Source of the DNA: Branchiostoma floridae
Lineage: Eukaryota; Chordata; Leptocardii; Amphioxiformes; Branchiostomatidae
Assembly: GCF_000003815.2 (NCBI RefSeq)
Contig: NC_049986.1
Span: 15,525,569-15,589,568, forward strand
Direction of reading: 5' to 3'
DNA: 64,000 nucleotides
In this document: positions 1 through 12,199 of the stretch, piece after piece
Layout: each line of letters begins with the position of its first letter
How positions within the stretch are numbered: the stretch's first letter is position 1
Notes under the pieces: generated by a model
Databases searched by the model: none
What the model saw: only the letters and a program-made list of their open reading frames with translations
Told to the model about the DNA's origin: nothing
Program-made: the position numbers and the translations under genes

Positions 1-342
1 GAAAGTACCGAGGAGCCGCGACTGGACTCGGTTCCCGTGCTACCGGACATCCAAGACGCGCCCGGCAAGGTGAATAGTTTAGTAGCACCAGCGTCTCAGA
101 AGAAAAGTGACCTCCAGAGCGTTGAAGACTTCTTAGCCAACCCGGTGTTTAATCCGGAGTTGTACGCGCCTGACGGTCACGTGAGGACTTTACACACCTT
201 ACCTAATTTTAAAGACTCCTTCGATGAAGCCAAGAAGGCGAGGTACCTGAGGATGGGCAAGGGAGAGCTTCTGCCGAGCGAAATACCGCTCTCTGTCAAT
301 GAGATCTTTGCTAAAAACGAAGAAATGGAAGCCAAGGAGTGA
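1..342 (+). CDS. C-terminal coding exon of an unidentified protein (5' partial)
   Basis: The frame is open from the first base of the window to a TGA at 340-342, so this is the end of a gene that begins outside. About 113 residues are visible. They are acidic and basic with no membrane segment or signal peptide. The final 60 residues look well constrained (FANPVFNPELYAPDGHVRTL, then KKARYLRMGKGELLPSEIPL) and the protein ends EEMEAKE. Codon use is GC-richer than the DNA after it, which supports coding. I do not recognise the family. The lysine-rich helix followed by a short hydrophobic motif recalls small adaptor or ciliary proteins, but that is only an impression. An AATAAA at 1284-1289 is a possible but distant polyadenylation signal. 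Sure that it is coding, unsure what it is. Confidence 0.7.
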   Translation, partial: ESTEEPRLDSVPVLPDIQDAPGKVNSLVAPASQKKSDLQSVEDFLANPVFNPELYAPDGHVRTLHTLPNFKDSFDEAKKARYLRMGKGELLPSEIPLSVNEIFAKNEEMEAKE

Positions 343-1682
343 GGTCCAGTCTTTCGAACATGATTTGTTTTTCATCCACTACCAGTATAACTAGTCATGA
401 TCAATATTGATTGAGCGAAATATGGCATATGACAGAAAAATAGGAAGTTATTATTGTTACATTGGTCAGTACTGACGAAAGGGTTCCTTGCAAATCCTTG
501 TACTTTGAGAAGCTGACCGACAGTGCAGCGCTAGAAATAGTTCAGTTGTACACCACAAAGCCATGGTCATTGATTAGAACCAGACATTCCGAACAGAAGC
601 TGACGGCTCCCCAGACGATATTTATTGTGCGTTAAAACTCAGCACTGAAGCCATGTCGTAAAACGGTTGGTTTGGTTAGCATTTGTTGGACCACATTGAT
701 TATGTGGATGGCATCCGCGAGCGAATTAATTTTCGTAAGTTTCTAAAAGGAAAACTTTGTGACCATACGGTAAATCGTACAAAAGGCAGAAAATGAGCAA
801 ATACATGCTGGAAATCGTAAAACAATATCAGAACCAGACTAAAATTTTATCGTTTGCTTTGACACATTCAGTGTGTTCAATCATTTTTCAACATTTCTGA
901 CCTCTAAATTTCATGATGATAGAAACTTTTGTTCAAAAGGGTTTATGTTCCCTCACACGCTCGAGTCAGTTTTTGGGGGCCCAGTGGATGGCATCCATAT
1001 AATGAAATCACATGGCCTCAGAGTGTCACTCTCCTGATTTTCGTGCAACGGTTAGTGTACACAGTCTGACACGGCGCCGACCTATTTGACGGCCGCTTTC
1101 TACTTCAAGTTGACTACAATACAGTAGTGTAAGATGGGCTGATGTGATAAATATGGGACGTGACTCGCACGGGTCAAAAGTTCATGACCGTGAGGACGCT
1201 TCGAACCATTAAAGACCGCCATTTTGTTTTCACATTTGTCGTTCTAAAAAGACAACGCATGTGTAAGAAAGGGCAAAAAATGAAATAAAAACAAAGGTCT
1301 CACTCTTTAGGATGTCAAATGTACAACTAAATGTATAACCATTCTGCATCGACTATCGATAGTATACGAACAAAAAACATTTAATGTTGAAATTTGACAA
1401 AAAATGTCTGGCGAACAAACATCAGCCGTTCAGCGTTTCGTGACAGAAATGTATCGTCCCTCGTTGGCAATATCCATAACTCTAGCTCTACAGTTTGTTG
1501 CAAAACACATATTAACGATGGGGCATCTGGATACAGTGCAAGTATGTAAGACTACGCAATATATCCCAGGGATATGTTCAGAGTTAGTTGTCTAGGTAGT
1601 TGATAGCCGGTGGTTGTAATGTGGTGTTATCTTCCCAACGACGCCGCCGTAAACGGTCGCGGCAGACAATTTATGTATGGGG

Positions 1683-1806
1683 AGTTCTGGGTTTCTCGTA
1701 GTCTGTGCAACACAAACTCTGCTGTCCAGGGCTGTAACTGGCCCCTTTTAGGGGGCCGGCGGATGTTGGGTGGGCTGCTATAAGCGAGATTTATTCAGGC
1801 TAGGTT
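1683..1806 (+). mobile_element. MITE-like repeat, family with copies at 8.8 and 29.2 kb
   Basis: The block containing CACAAACTCTGCTGTCC, TGTAACTGGC and GCTGCTATAAGCGAGATTTA recurs inverted at 8,828-8,902 and, more diverged, at 29,185-29,275. This copy includes the part starting AGTCTGTGCAACACAAACTC that the 8.8-kb copy lacks. No coding capacity is visible. Three dispersed copies in both orientations indicate a non-autonomous mobile repeat; its superfamily is not clear. Confidence 0.6.
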
Positions 1807-2950
1807 ACTCGGTACATTACTCAACAGGAGAAGTCCATTATTCAGGAGAAATATTAGATTATTTTACAGTTCAAACTTCTTACCCTAGGTACGTAGAATT
1901 TTGATGTTACAGTTACATGCTCTAATGTCATTTAGCCTTTGAATGTACCAAAAGCAATATTTTGTGCATGTGTTTACTTTGACTTGACAATGTAACGTTA
2001 ACGTTATATCATTTGTTAGCAGGAATTCTAGTTACTAACTGTGAATTTTAAACACGTACAATCGCTATCCAGGGTTACCTTCGTCGTTACCAAAGACGCA
2101 TTGTTTCCAAATATTAGAAGTGTTAAAAGTGGTATTTTTCATGAAATATGTATGGTGTATATATTCAGGCTATTTTGAATCAATTGCTTGTAAATATAAG
2201 ACAATTTTGACCTGTATATAAATTTAGTTGAGGTCATGAAATGTAAGTAAGTATGAAATGTTCTCGAGCAAGTCATTGTATCTTTTTTTGATTGAAAATT
2301 GAGCAAGAGAGCACCACATAATTTCTGACATTCGTCAAAAGCATTTGACAGGTACTTTGTTGTAATCTTAAGCGAAAACGTGGACGGAAAAAGTTTCGTC
2401 GTGTGAACTCTGTACTGAGAATTGCGTCTTGAAATGGCGTTCTCTCCTACCGGGCCCAGTCAGTGCCTTACCGTCCCTCAGAGACGACGAATGTTCGAAT
2501 CTGAGTTTGCAGACGCAGTGTCTATATTTGCTCTGTAAATCTTTGGAGAGTCCCCCACCATGGTTATAAGTACCTCAACCTCGTTCAATAAAGCGAACAA
2601 AAACACGCCCGCTGCTGTCGTGTATAAGTGTTGATTTTTGTTTCAGTCATGCTGTGGATATCTGAAAACGTAATACTGGTGGTGTTTGACTTCAGTCAGG
2701 TACTGAAAGCGGTGGTAGGTCGCTTTGAATGGCGGTATTCAAATCAATAGGCGAGTTACGATAATGGTGGAGGGAGTGGTCAAGGTTAAGAACTTGGAAA
2801 AGTCTGGACCATAAGAGAATTTTACTTCCTTTAGTTATTATTCCTCTTTCAACGATTTCTATACAAATGATCCTGTAGTTCCAATAGAAACTGTCAGACG
2901 GACCAGGCCTATACTTAATATCTATCTGTCATAGTCTGTATAGACTGACT

Positions 2951-2954
<4 letters not shown>

Positions 2955-2982
<28 letters not shown>
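2955..2982. repeat. (GA)n microsatellite
   Basis: An uninterrupted GA run. It is the start of a purine-rich stretch that continues with a CA array (3104-3138) and GA/CA-rich sequence to about 3225. Open frames on both strands here are simple-repeat artefacts. Confidence 0.95.
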
Positions 2983-2987
<5 letters not shown>

Positions 2988-3100
2988 CCGGCACCGATAA
3001 ACATATCCACAGAGATGTTCCGCTGGAGAACCAATGAAAGCCACACGAAAGCCCACCAAAACTACCGTTATACAAGGGATCATTACCTATAGCTCCATCA

Positions 3101-3103
<3 letters not shown>

Positions 3104-3142
<39 letters not shown>

Positions 3143-3172
3143 GAAACGAACACACACACACACAAACAAACA
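3104..3172. repeat. (CA)n microsatellite, two blocks
   Basis: A CA array at about 3104-3138 is followed, after a short non-repeat spacer, by shorter CA/CAAA blocks to about 3178. A typical dinucleotide repeat. Confidence 0.9.
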
Positions 3173-4899
3173 CAAACAAGCAGAGAGAGACAGACAGAGA
3201 GGGGCAGACACTTAGAGAGAGAAGCTAACATCAAACCCCTTCATCAGCCGTTGTGCAAACCGCCCGATTTTGTCGCCCGGTATTGAGAAAGAGAACGACA
3301 GCACAACATTCGGGATATCCCTGGATTTAGAAGTCCCATTCACCGCGAATACGGCTTTAGTGTCATTCTTTGATGCGGAAAGTCAACTCGGGTGAAGGTT
3401 GTGATAAATAATTGATGTATGTCGCCTCGCGTTTCGACTACAGACCGATAGGTAATAATGTCCATTGTACACAGAATATCATTCTCCAAGCAGATGTAAC
3501 GTTAGAATCCGGTTCCTTTACAAGTTTTTATTGTATATCTTTCATTGTATGTCTTTCTCTCACAATAGTATTATTTAACCAATTGTAGGTAACGTTATAC
3601 TATATTTTGGAGCTGTATTTGACTTAGACGTGTATTCAGTCCGAATTATATTACTTTGTTGAATAAAAACCAAATCGTCATCAGGGGAAAACTGGATGTG
3701 AAGATTGCGAAATTCTTCTGACTTGCCACATCTCCAAACAGCTGGATCAGAAAGTAAGGAGGGAAAAAAACTATAAAACATGCGTAAAATCATACATCTG
3801 CTAGGCGATACACGGAAATCGTGACTTTACAAGGCGACTACTTAAGCATGACATCAAACTGGCGTCCGAATATGCCAATATTCCCATAAAGCACCTACAA
3901 ACAAGTTCAGTGACCTCTACTGCGATCGCTAACCCCCCGGGCCCCTCTGTACCTGCACGATTCCCACACGGACGGCGCCACAATAATTAGCTGGAAACTG
4001 TGACGTCCACAGGAATTCTTCCACCTGGTCGGATTTCACCCGGAGAGAGTCAGCCAAGGGACGGAGCGGCTTTGTCGTGCGTTGTCCGTGGCAACGGGGC
4101 GGAATCATGTGTTATGGGTGTTTCGTGGATTTGACTTGTGTTTTGTTACTGGTAGAGTTGTGTTTGCTGTGTGTTTGCAATGTAGAGGGGGGGGGGGGGT
4201 ATGCGACCAGTCATAGAGAGAAGGAAAGGGTTGGAATACTAGTGCGTAGATCTATCTTATAAAGCATTAACTAGGCAGAGTTGTATGATAACAGTTCGTT
4301 GCAGTGTTGGTAGATATTTTCCGTAAGTGCTATAGCGCCCTGACCCTGTAGTAAAATTTAAGGCGTTGTTGAATTAGAAAACTCACCAACACCACTTTAA
4401 GCAGGAAGGATCCCAGTAAGTAGCTTTGTAACGAATCTAAATGTTGTATATCTAACCAGGGCCTCCTGCTGTGCAGTATAAGCTGAGTCCATATCTCACG
4501 TCCAGAGCGTGACTAAGACCTCCCCTTATCAGTCAATAGGCTGGTCCTTCGCTAAGTACTTCAGATAACCAGACAATGCAGCGTGTTGTATACACAGGTA
4601 AACAGACAGGATTTTAACACAGGAGAGCGGGTAAATCAGATTAGGCGTCTGAACTAGCAGTCATTGGGAAACAAGGCGAAAGGTCTTCCATCATACAATG
4701 TAATGTTAAAACAATAATGCGATGGGGACGTCTTGTTAGTTTAAGTTTAAAAGGGGTTCATATCGTCTTTCACCTTCGTTGGAGCTAGGGAGAGGGGCTA
4801 GCAGAAAGACACCTGTTTTGCTTAATAATCATTCATGTCAGTGCTCTGACTGTACCTGAATAGAAGAGACTATGTAGATAGTAGACTGCATCCCTCAAA

Positions 4900-4982
4900 C
4901 ACGCATACACACACGCACACGCAGAGGGAGGGAAGCAGAGAGGAAGAGAAAGAGAGAGGGAGAGAGAGAGAGAAAAAAAAGA
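4900..4982. repeat. CA/CG then GA-rich simple repeat
   Basis: An ACACACGCACACGC block runs into a GA-rich, strongly purine-biased block (GAGAGAGAGAGAGAAAAAAA). Confidence 0.85.
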
Positions 4983-5818
4983 CGGAAAGGGAAAGACAGA
5001 CAACCAAGCAAACACCTAGAGAGGGGGAGAGAGACAAAAACAACACACGTACTTCATGATCACTCCCTTGGGGTAATGTACAAAAAAAGAAGAAATTAGA
5101 CGCCAGAAGTTACTTAATCCGTTAGGGATTGACATACAATGCTTCGTTACAAACATTTTAATTAACAGACGATAAATGGGGCCCAAAACACTAACGAGTC
5201 AGCCTTTAAAGTTCCAAACGAGCGCACAGAGTACTGTCGCTAAAATATGTGCACCAACTAAAATCTACAACTACAGAGTATCCCTATTTCTTCACATAAT
5301 ATCCACTTTAACGCACAGGTGTGAGCTTAAAGACAACTTGTGTCTAAGTTTTTTGACTGATGTAAGATAACTTGATGTTGCTTGTCTCCAGACAAGATGA
5401 AAACTTAATCCAGGTGGACTAAGAAATGGCTTCTTGCATTTACATTTGAAAGCTGCTTATCTATCTGTCCCCTGGGAAGGAGCACACCTGTAATAGCTCT
5501 TTTATCATGTAAAACTTTTTTTTTGTTCCAACAAACAGTTTCTTCATAGATCTATGTTAAAGTGCCAGATAGGAGATCTCAAAGCAGATGAGTCGATCGG
5601 GATTATTTTGTTGATCTTTTGTGGCCTTTTCTGTGTTTTTACGACTCTAAAAATACCCTGCGTACATTTGTTTGTTTGTTTATTTATTCGCACACAAGTG
5701 TTACATTAAAACACAAAACGAAAACAATGGATAAAACAGGTGCAGGAGGAGGGAAAAAGCTTGGGAAGCTTATACTTAGCCCTCCTCCTTTAAACTAAAC
5801 AAAATTGATTATGATATA

Positions 5819-5979
5819 TAATAATAAAGTAAAGTAATACATAGAATAATAATGATACAATAAGGATAAACAAGTAATTAAGCGTATGAATTAACAATGA
5901 ATGATAAAGTAACGTAATATGTAGAAAATGATAATGATGCAATAAGGATAACCATGTAATTAATGGTTTGACTTAACAA
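5819..5979. repeat. 81-bp tandem duplication in AT-rich DNA
   Basis: Two copies, 5819-5897 and 5898-5979, share AATAATGAT(A/G)CAATAAGGATAA and end TTAACAAT. The block follows a TTTGTTTGTTTATTTATTCG stretch at 5668, which resembles the 3' tail of a non-LTR retroelement. That link is only suggestive. Confidence 0.6.
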
Positions 5980-8362
5980 TAAATAATAAATCAGCATTTT
6001 TGGGACTTCCCATGACTTAACTTCCGACCACTCCCCAACCAAGGTCGGTTCTGGGTTGGGAGTAGTCTGGAATCAATCTTAGTCTAGCTCCAGTTCGCTA
6101 GTTTGATCGCATATAGAAGAATAAAATGATGACTTTCCGAATTTAATTTGTCAAGATCCATTGGCGGCTATGCACCATCGACGACTTATTCCCAGCCGTC
6201 GATGACTTCGCTTACGACTACTAGTAACTCCCAACCATGGTCCGGAGAAGGTCGGGAGCCATGGTCGGCTATGCGGGGCTTGATGTATTGATTAAGGGGC
6301 AAATGTGGTGGAGGGTATACATAGCCCCAAGAAATGACGGATAACAAATCTCCTGTTTGCAGACCAACATCCTTTTTAATCACATTCTTGGGAGTGGTCA
6401 CATTTTTTGCCATATCCAATATATCAAAAAAATTTCAACATTACAATTTCAGAATTATCATATATGTAGATATCTATAGAAATTTGAATAGATAAGCCAA
6501 TTTTAACAGGAGATAAATGTTATTACAGACATCCAGGAACAAGATAAATGTAGAAGAAATATCTTTAGAATTTTAGGGTGGTGCTTAAGTTGAAAAGCAG
6601 TGTTGTCAGATTTGTTTCGGAATGAATGTTCAACTTTATTCGGTAATTGACCTATCACTTCGCTGTCCTACAAGTCATGATGGCGGCGCAAGTTTCCAAG
6701 CAAGCGAATTCTGCGCGGATATCACCCAATGTTGTTGCAAATTACCAAATGTTCTGAATACCCCACCAAAACAGCAGATAACAAATCTCAATAGTTCAGC
6801 CGTTGGCGTGGCAACTTGAATACAATTCCAACACCCCCTCTCACGATGGCTAAGTCGGGGCTTTGTCCTGTTTTAGAAACGAAGGTAACGTTACCAAGTA
6901 TGTATTAACAGGGGCTCCAAATTGACGTGTTAAGCTGCAATGCGTGGTGGGAAGATTTCAGGAAAAAGGCTATACGGTGAACAAACTGACAGGCAGCTGA
7001 ACAAGTGATTTGTATATATAGCTTGTGTAGTCTGGTGGTTTAACGTGGCTTTGGCTTGAGTTCAAAGACAGGCTACATGCGTCCCTGGAAAAACGCAATT
7101 GGAAAAGGCCACAGGCCTTAGAACTATACGACAAGCCATGGTCTAATGTTCACCGTGCTTGTCGAAAAGAGCGAGGAGAATTTCATAGGTACAGTACCAT
7201 AAACCTATAGATACTGAGCATAACGTCTGTCTTCTTTGTCACCAAGCAAAATAAGACCAAAAATTAGAGGGGTAAGTCACGCACTATAGTTTTTATAGTG
7301 CTGGAAGTAAAGTCTAGCAATTTTTTCTGTAAAATAAAACCATTGCGAGGTAAACGTTTTTCATGCAGTTTTGTACACTTACTGTGTGTGTATTTTGGTC
7401 CACCACGTTCTTGCTTTTGCAGGCATGTCTGAGATTGATGGACAGCCACTACGAAGAAGTTGCGATTAACACAGATAATCTCATTATTGTTGACATGGGA
7501 TTAGATGAAAATATTATCCCTCATAAGCCACATACTACGCACAGGGATAACAAAAAGCAGCATTAAATATGAGTGGGTTTATCTTCTGCATTCACGTATA
7601 GAATTCATTGTGCAAAGATGCCGTAGCCACCTATTCACTTCGCTAAGCTTTGCAATGATACATCTTACTGAGACAGATAGGTCTTACTCAGATTCCAGAT
7701 AAAACCAGAGATATCGGAGTTTATCCAACAAAAGCCGATAACAACAGTAGTGATCACCCAAACCTAATACCAGGATAGTTTGCTATTCTTATCGCTGTGT
7801 TTTCTTCTGTTTGACGAGATTCAAGGACTAGTGTACCAGCTTTGTGTACACACGTACCAAGGTCGTGCAAGTCCAGGTCTATCCAGCAGGTGCCAGAGAA
7901 TTGTTCGTGGGGTTTAGTTTCTGTGAAGGCTTTTACGTTTTTTCACAGTCCGTGTATAAAGTGTACAGTGTGTATAAAGTGTACATTGACAACAAACAAA
8001 CTTAACATTGCCGGAACACATGCTTCCTTCAAGAGGTTCTCCAGGGGATTACAACATAAGAGGAGGGGGTCGGGATGTACTTCCAATCGTGCAAGACAAC
8101 ATAACGATGTTTGCACACCTTACCCACAATAGATACGGATAGCTTTGAAGACGCGGAACTCTTTCCAAGTTTCCGGACATTTTTCCGGGTGATTCACAAA
8201 GAAAATCTCCGCCACTTCCTTTAACTGTGTACAGCTGCTGTATAAATCAATAGGAATTCGATTTTAAAATCTTAAAGAAAAATAGTCTCCGGAAGACCAA
8301 TAGGAAATTAGTACGTTGTCATAGCGCAGCTAGGGATATAATGACAAGAAGATTTGGACGGC

Positions 8363-8371
8363 TATATAAAG
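8363..8371 (+). promoter_or_regulatory. TATA-box-like sequence
   Basis: TATATAAAG sits in GGCTATATAAAGGGTTG, a good match to a core TATA box. A second one, TATATAAGG, lies 211 bases downstream at 8574-8582. No convincing start codon or exon follows either within reach. They could be the promoter of the missing CATSPERG 5' exon or chance in AT-rich DNA. Confidence 0.2.
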
Positions 8372-8827
8372 GGTTGCAAAACATTCCCCTATTTTCACCA
8401 ATACTTTGTTGTCAGCCTAAAACAATTATGATTTATTGGTATTTCTTTTAAGCTGGCATTGAAGGTAGGCAATCACTTTCAACACCAAAGTAAACTAAAT
8501 GATGCAATTGTCTTTCCATTTTTCATGCCATATATCGTAACGTCTACGCTTTACTTATCTGTAATTGCCCGTGTATATAAGGCACGGTAGTTCAGTACAG
8601 TAGCATTGTGCAATGTACATACAGGAGAACTTGTGAATGTTCTTGAGAGCTTTTTCAGTTGTCGCCTAATGGAACAGCTGTATTGACTGATGTGAACAGT
8701 GTTCGCGCTGTCCAGAGCTTCCATCAGGAAACGTTACCTGTATATCGTAGTGTCAGATCTGCCACTGAAAGACTGCGTGCATCTGTGACTTTCATATGTA
8801 GTATGTATGTAATGTTATGTATCTCTG

Positions 8828-8902
8828 ATAGCCTGGTTAAATCTCGCTTATAGCAGCCCGCCCAACATCCACCGGCCTGCTGCGGGGAGGAGCCAGTTAC
8901 AT
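8828..8902 (-). mobile_element. Truncated inverted copy of the 1.7-kb MITE-like family
   Basis: The reverse complement of this segment reads TGTAACTGGC, then GGATGTTGGGCGGGCTGCTA, then AAGCGAGATTTA. This matches 1733-1803 at most positions. It is followed directly by a (CAT)n run at 8905-8929. Confidence 0.6.
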
Positions 8903-8904
8903 AT

Positions 8905-8929
8905 CATCATCATCATCATCATCATCGTC
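8905..8929. repeat. (CAT)n microsatellite
   Basis: Eight CAT units (CATCATCATCATCATCATCA and onward) directly after the truncated MITE copy. Confidence 0.9.
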
Positions 8930-11306
8930 ACTATTATTGATATTGTTCGCACAGGTTGATTCAGTGAACCGTTGGCTACGATGGCGGAGCCTAGAACGTT
9001 TACGACATTTGTTTAAATATTGCACACAAAGTAAAGCATGCCCAACTTACTGAAAACACTAACGTAGTTTAGCATTAAAGTTACATAGCTTACGTACTGT
9101 AGCTTTTTTTAATGAAAATTCACCGTCACAAACCAATGGTAGCTGGATACCCATGAGCAATTGCACACATGGACAAACATGTGAGTGTACTTGTAAATCC
9201 ACATATGATCATAGTAGCACCGCTTCAAGTACCCCCGTGTTGTTTGATGTCACTGAGCTTGGCCCAATAGAAGTGTGTTTAGTGAGGTTGTTGGAAAGAT
9301 TCAAACAAAGGTGAACGTATTCAAACCTTTCACCGGCCGTCGGCACCTGCAAGTTGTACATGTTAATATGAGTCAACAAGCATCATTGCGTTTACATAAT
9401 ATGCTGAGAAAGATTACCCCAATAATGTATGTTAATGGTTTAATTAGTCAACATAAGAGCAAAATCCAGGCCATGAAAGGAACCCAGTCTACAGACCAAC
9501 AGTGGCATGAAAAGGTTTGGAAAGTACTTAGCTAAAGTACTGGTTGCGCTGTCGCTATGAACTTCACCGTGACGGTTGTAGAGTTTTCAAGCGTGCGTAC
9601 TTGTGACTTTCTTAGTAACAACAATTAGCGCAGAACGCGGATGTTTGGTCCATGTGTAGACAAACGGCCTCCACTTGTGAGCCTGTAGAGGACGCGGTTA
9701 ATCCAGCTTAACTCTGGAGTAATCCTTGTGGTACTTCGGGCTTAATGTTGTCGTATCTGTGTAAAATCGATGATTTGTTTACAATGTGGGTTGCAGAGCC
9801 TTTGATGTATACTTTGGATCTCGATTGTTTTCCTTTCGTAGTAACCTGTATAGTACAATTCAACACAACATGGTCTGGCACAACGTAGACGAATAAAACA
9901 CGACATCAAATATAGACAAAATATCACACACCAAACTTAGATCCCTTGTAACTTCCTGGATTAGATCTAGAGATGCTGGATTATTCGGTAATTATCCTTG
10001 AGACCGCTCTATCTCAACCTTCGATTTATCAGAGGACTTTGTACACTTTGCAAATTCCCCTGTGGTTACATGACGTAAAGATTCTCGCTGGTCATCCTGA
10101 ATACCTGGGTAACGCCAGTTAATTAATCTGAAAAATTGCTAGCACTAGTTATCGGTAAATACTTCGATTGCTCGGCCCCGCAGTTAGCGTACAGTTGTTG
10201 ATTAACACATTCCTTTTAATGTTGATAGCATGGCGATTTCCGAAGTTAACTCGCCTACCTTGCTATTTTACGTTAGAAGTATTAAGCCAATACAGGTGTG
10301 CCATAAGTGACAAGAAATAGTCTAAGGGTGATAAACGGTTGCCAAGGACGCCAGACAAAGAACTTATCCCTCAACAACTTCCAGTTGGTATGAGTTTGTT
10401 GACCGAATTTCTGCATCGCCAAGCGCTGTACAGGGTCCAAACTTTCAACAGGTTCATTCTATAGTCAATATTTACCCGCCATTATAGCTGTTTTAACCGG
10501 TTGGTACAAACACTGAGAGGGCAGGTTTTATGCAGTAAATGGCGGACTTCCCATTGGACTGTGCCAAACTACAAATTTATGTTTCAATTTAGAGAGAAAA
10601 CTTTAAAATACCAATTTGTACAATGGGACAAATCGCAAATTGAATAATCAATCATAAGAGGATTTTGATCCTTGGCAACGTTAGGTGCGTAGTTATAATA
10701 CTTGATCGAAATGCAGATGGTGTATTCTTAGACACGAAGTCTGCGTGAAAGCCACAACTTTTCCATAGAGACGTTGCACAAGTGACACAATCTGCACTAC
10801 CTACGTTCTCCGACAGGTGACGCTTTAGCGCTGTATCAACCGCGTTGGGCACCCCTGCAAAGTGAATGAGTCCTTCCAAAATGGCGCGGGTATTTTGACT
10901 GTTTTTCTCTGGTTTTGTAGATTCTGTGCTGGTGTTTAATGATGGGGGCAGCTACCGTCTTCATTTGTACTTTCATGTGTGCTGTATGCTTACCAGTTGG
11001 AGCAGCGGTATCAAATGGTAAGAACATGTGAGCAACGGTGACATTTAATACGAGGTGTTGTGTATGTGGGGAGGGGGGCACATGTGGTTTGTTGTCACCG
11101 GGTTGTTCATGTAACATGCAGACTCATGCTTCATTAGTTTCTTTGCAAATAACTTAATTTCATTCCAGAAAACATTATCATCTGGAGAATTACAGAAAGT
11201 TTTATCAACCATTGAGTACCTAGTAGCGTATGCCAAGGCCTGGAATTATTCTTAAAGCACAGGTGAAACTTTGGAGCATCAACAAATGTTGGAGCGGGCC
11301 GAGAAA

Positions 11307-11935
11307 CATTATTTGGCGGTCAGCCTTTTTACCGGAAAACACAGGAAAACACAGGAAAACACACGAAGGAGTGTATAATCTACTGAAATACAGTATGTTT
11401 TGATGAGTAAACATGACAGGTCGCTATGTTTTGCCACAGAATAATCTACATATGGCCCTGGAATGAAGAAATCGTCAGAAAATGCATGAGACGACGGGCC
11501 GGACCGCCGCCACCCGGCGGCCATGTTTGTTTTCATTGCAGAATACAGTTCAGCTGATACTTTCACAACAAGACAGCTGATATCTACCGAACTTCAGTGC
11601 AAATATCTGTAACTTATAAATATATTGGCATAAATATAATGTATATGAATCTACTCGGATTGTGATAAGAATCTGTTTTTAGTATTTCTTAATAAAGCTT
11701 GCTTCTTCTAGCCGTCAACGTTACATAATTTTGCGGCGGTCCGACCGTCGTCTCATGCATTTTCTGATGATTTCTTCATTCCAGGGCCATATGTAGATTA
11801 TTCTGTGGCAAAACATAACGACCTGTCATGTTTACTCATCAAAACATACTGTATTTCAGTAGATTATACACTCCTTCGTGTGTTTTCCTCTGTTTTCCTC
11901 TGTTTTCCGGTAAAAAGGCTGACCCCATTATTTGG
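11307..11935. mobile_element. Transposon with 193-bp inverted arms and 10-bp target duplication (Mutator-like, non-autonomous)
   Basis: Left arm 11318-11510 and right arm 11733-11924 are near-perfect inverted copies, starting GGTCAGCCTTTTTACCGG and ending CCGGTAAAAAGGCTGACC. The whole is flanked by the direct repeat CATTATTTGG (11307-11316 and 11926-11935), a clear target-site duplication. Each arm holds its own short array of a 10-bp unit (GGAAAACACA). The centre of about 220 bp has no transposase. Long arms with 9-11 bp duplications are typical of Mutator-like elements, so this is probably a non-autonomous one. A foldback element is the alternative. High arm identity suggests recent insertion. 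Confidence 0.85.
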
Positions 11936-12011
11936 TATATCTATATAACTGAAGCGTGTGCAATAATGCCTTGATAAGTTGTGCAAAACTACTGAGGTCA
12001 CGAGTAAACTT

Positions 12012-12146
12012 CTCATTACTCGGTATCCAGTGATAAAGTCGTATCGTCACTTACCAGTGGGGAATATTTATCGTCACTAGTTTTCAAGTGATGAGGAAAC
12101 TTCAGCACTAGTTTACCGGAATCAGCACTGGAAACCGAGTGATGAG
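12012..12146. repeat. Nested palindrome cluster
   Basis: CTCATTACTCGGTATCCAGT at 12012-12031 is repeated inverted at about 12124-12146 (CACTGGAAACCGAGTGATGA). Between them lie smaller CACT...AGTG palindromes (CACTTACCAGTG, CACTAGTTTTCAAGTG). Together they could fold as a branched hairpin. It lies just before the first recognised CATSPERG exon and could be the remains of a MITE. Confidence 0.5.
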
Positions 12147-12199
12147 AGTACCGTCCGCACTGGTATACAAGACCTACAGCTGCCCTTCAATCATTGCAG

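Larger units (their letters stand above)
343..11306. other. Non-coding stretch without a confident gene
   Basis: About 11 kb in which I find no exon chain. Open frames here are short, lack matching splice sites and often run through simple repeats. It holds GA and CA microsatellites (2.9-3.2 kb, 4.9 kb), an 81-bp tandem duplication near 5.8-6.0 kb, two members of one MITE-like family (1.7 and 8.8 kb), a CAT repeat at 8.9 kb and two TATA-like boxes at 8.36 and 8.57 kb. A short frame at 7423-7540 after a good TTTTGCAG acceptor is the best exon candidate, but it has no donor. The missing 5' exon(s) of CATSPERG could be in this stretch. Confidence 0.6.

Noticed and set aside
2929-3234. Open frames on both strands through CA/GA repeats
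   Set aside because: Low-complexity peptides produced by microsatellites, with no splice or start context.
7363-7566. Possible exon after a TTTTGCAG acceptor
   Set aside because: No matching donor, and no resemblance to CATSPERG or another family.
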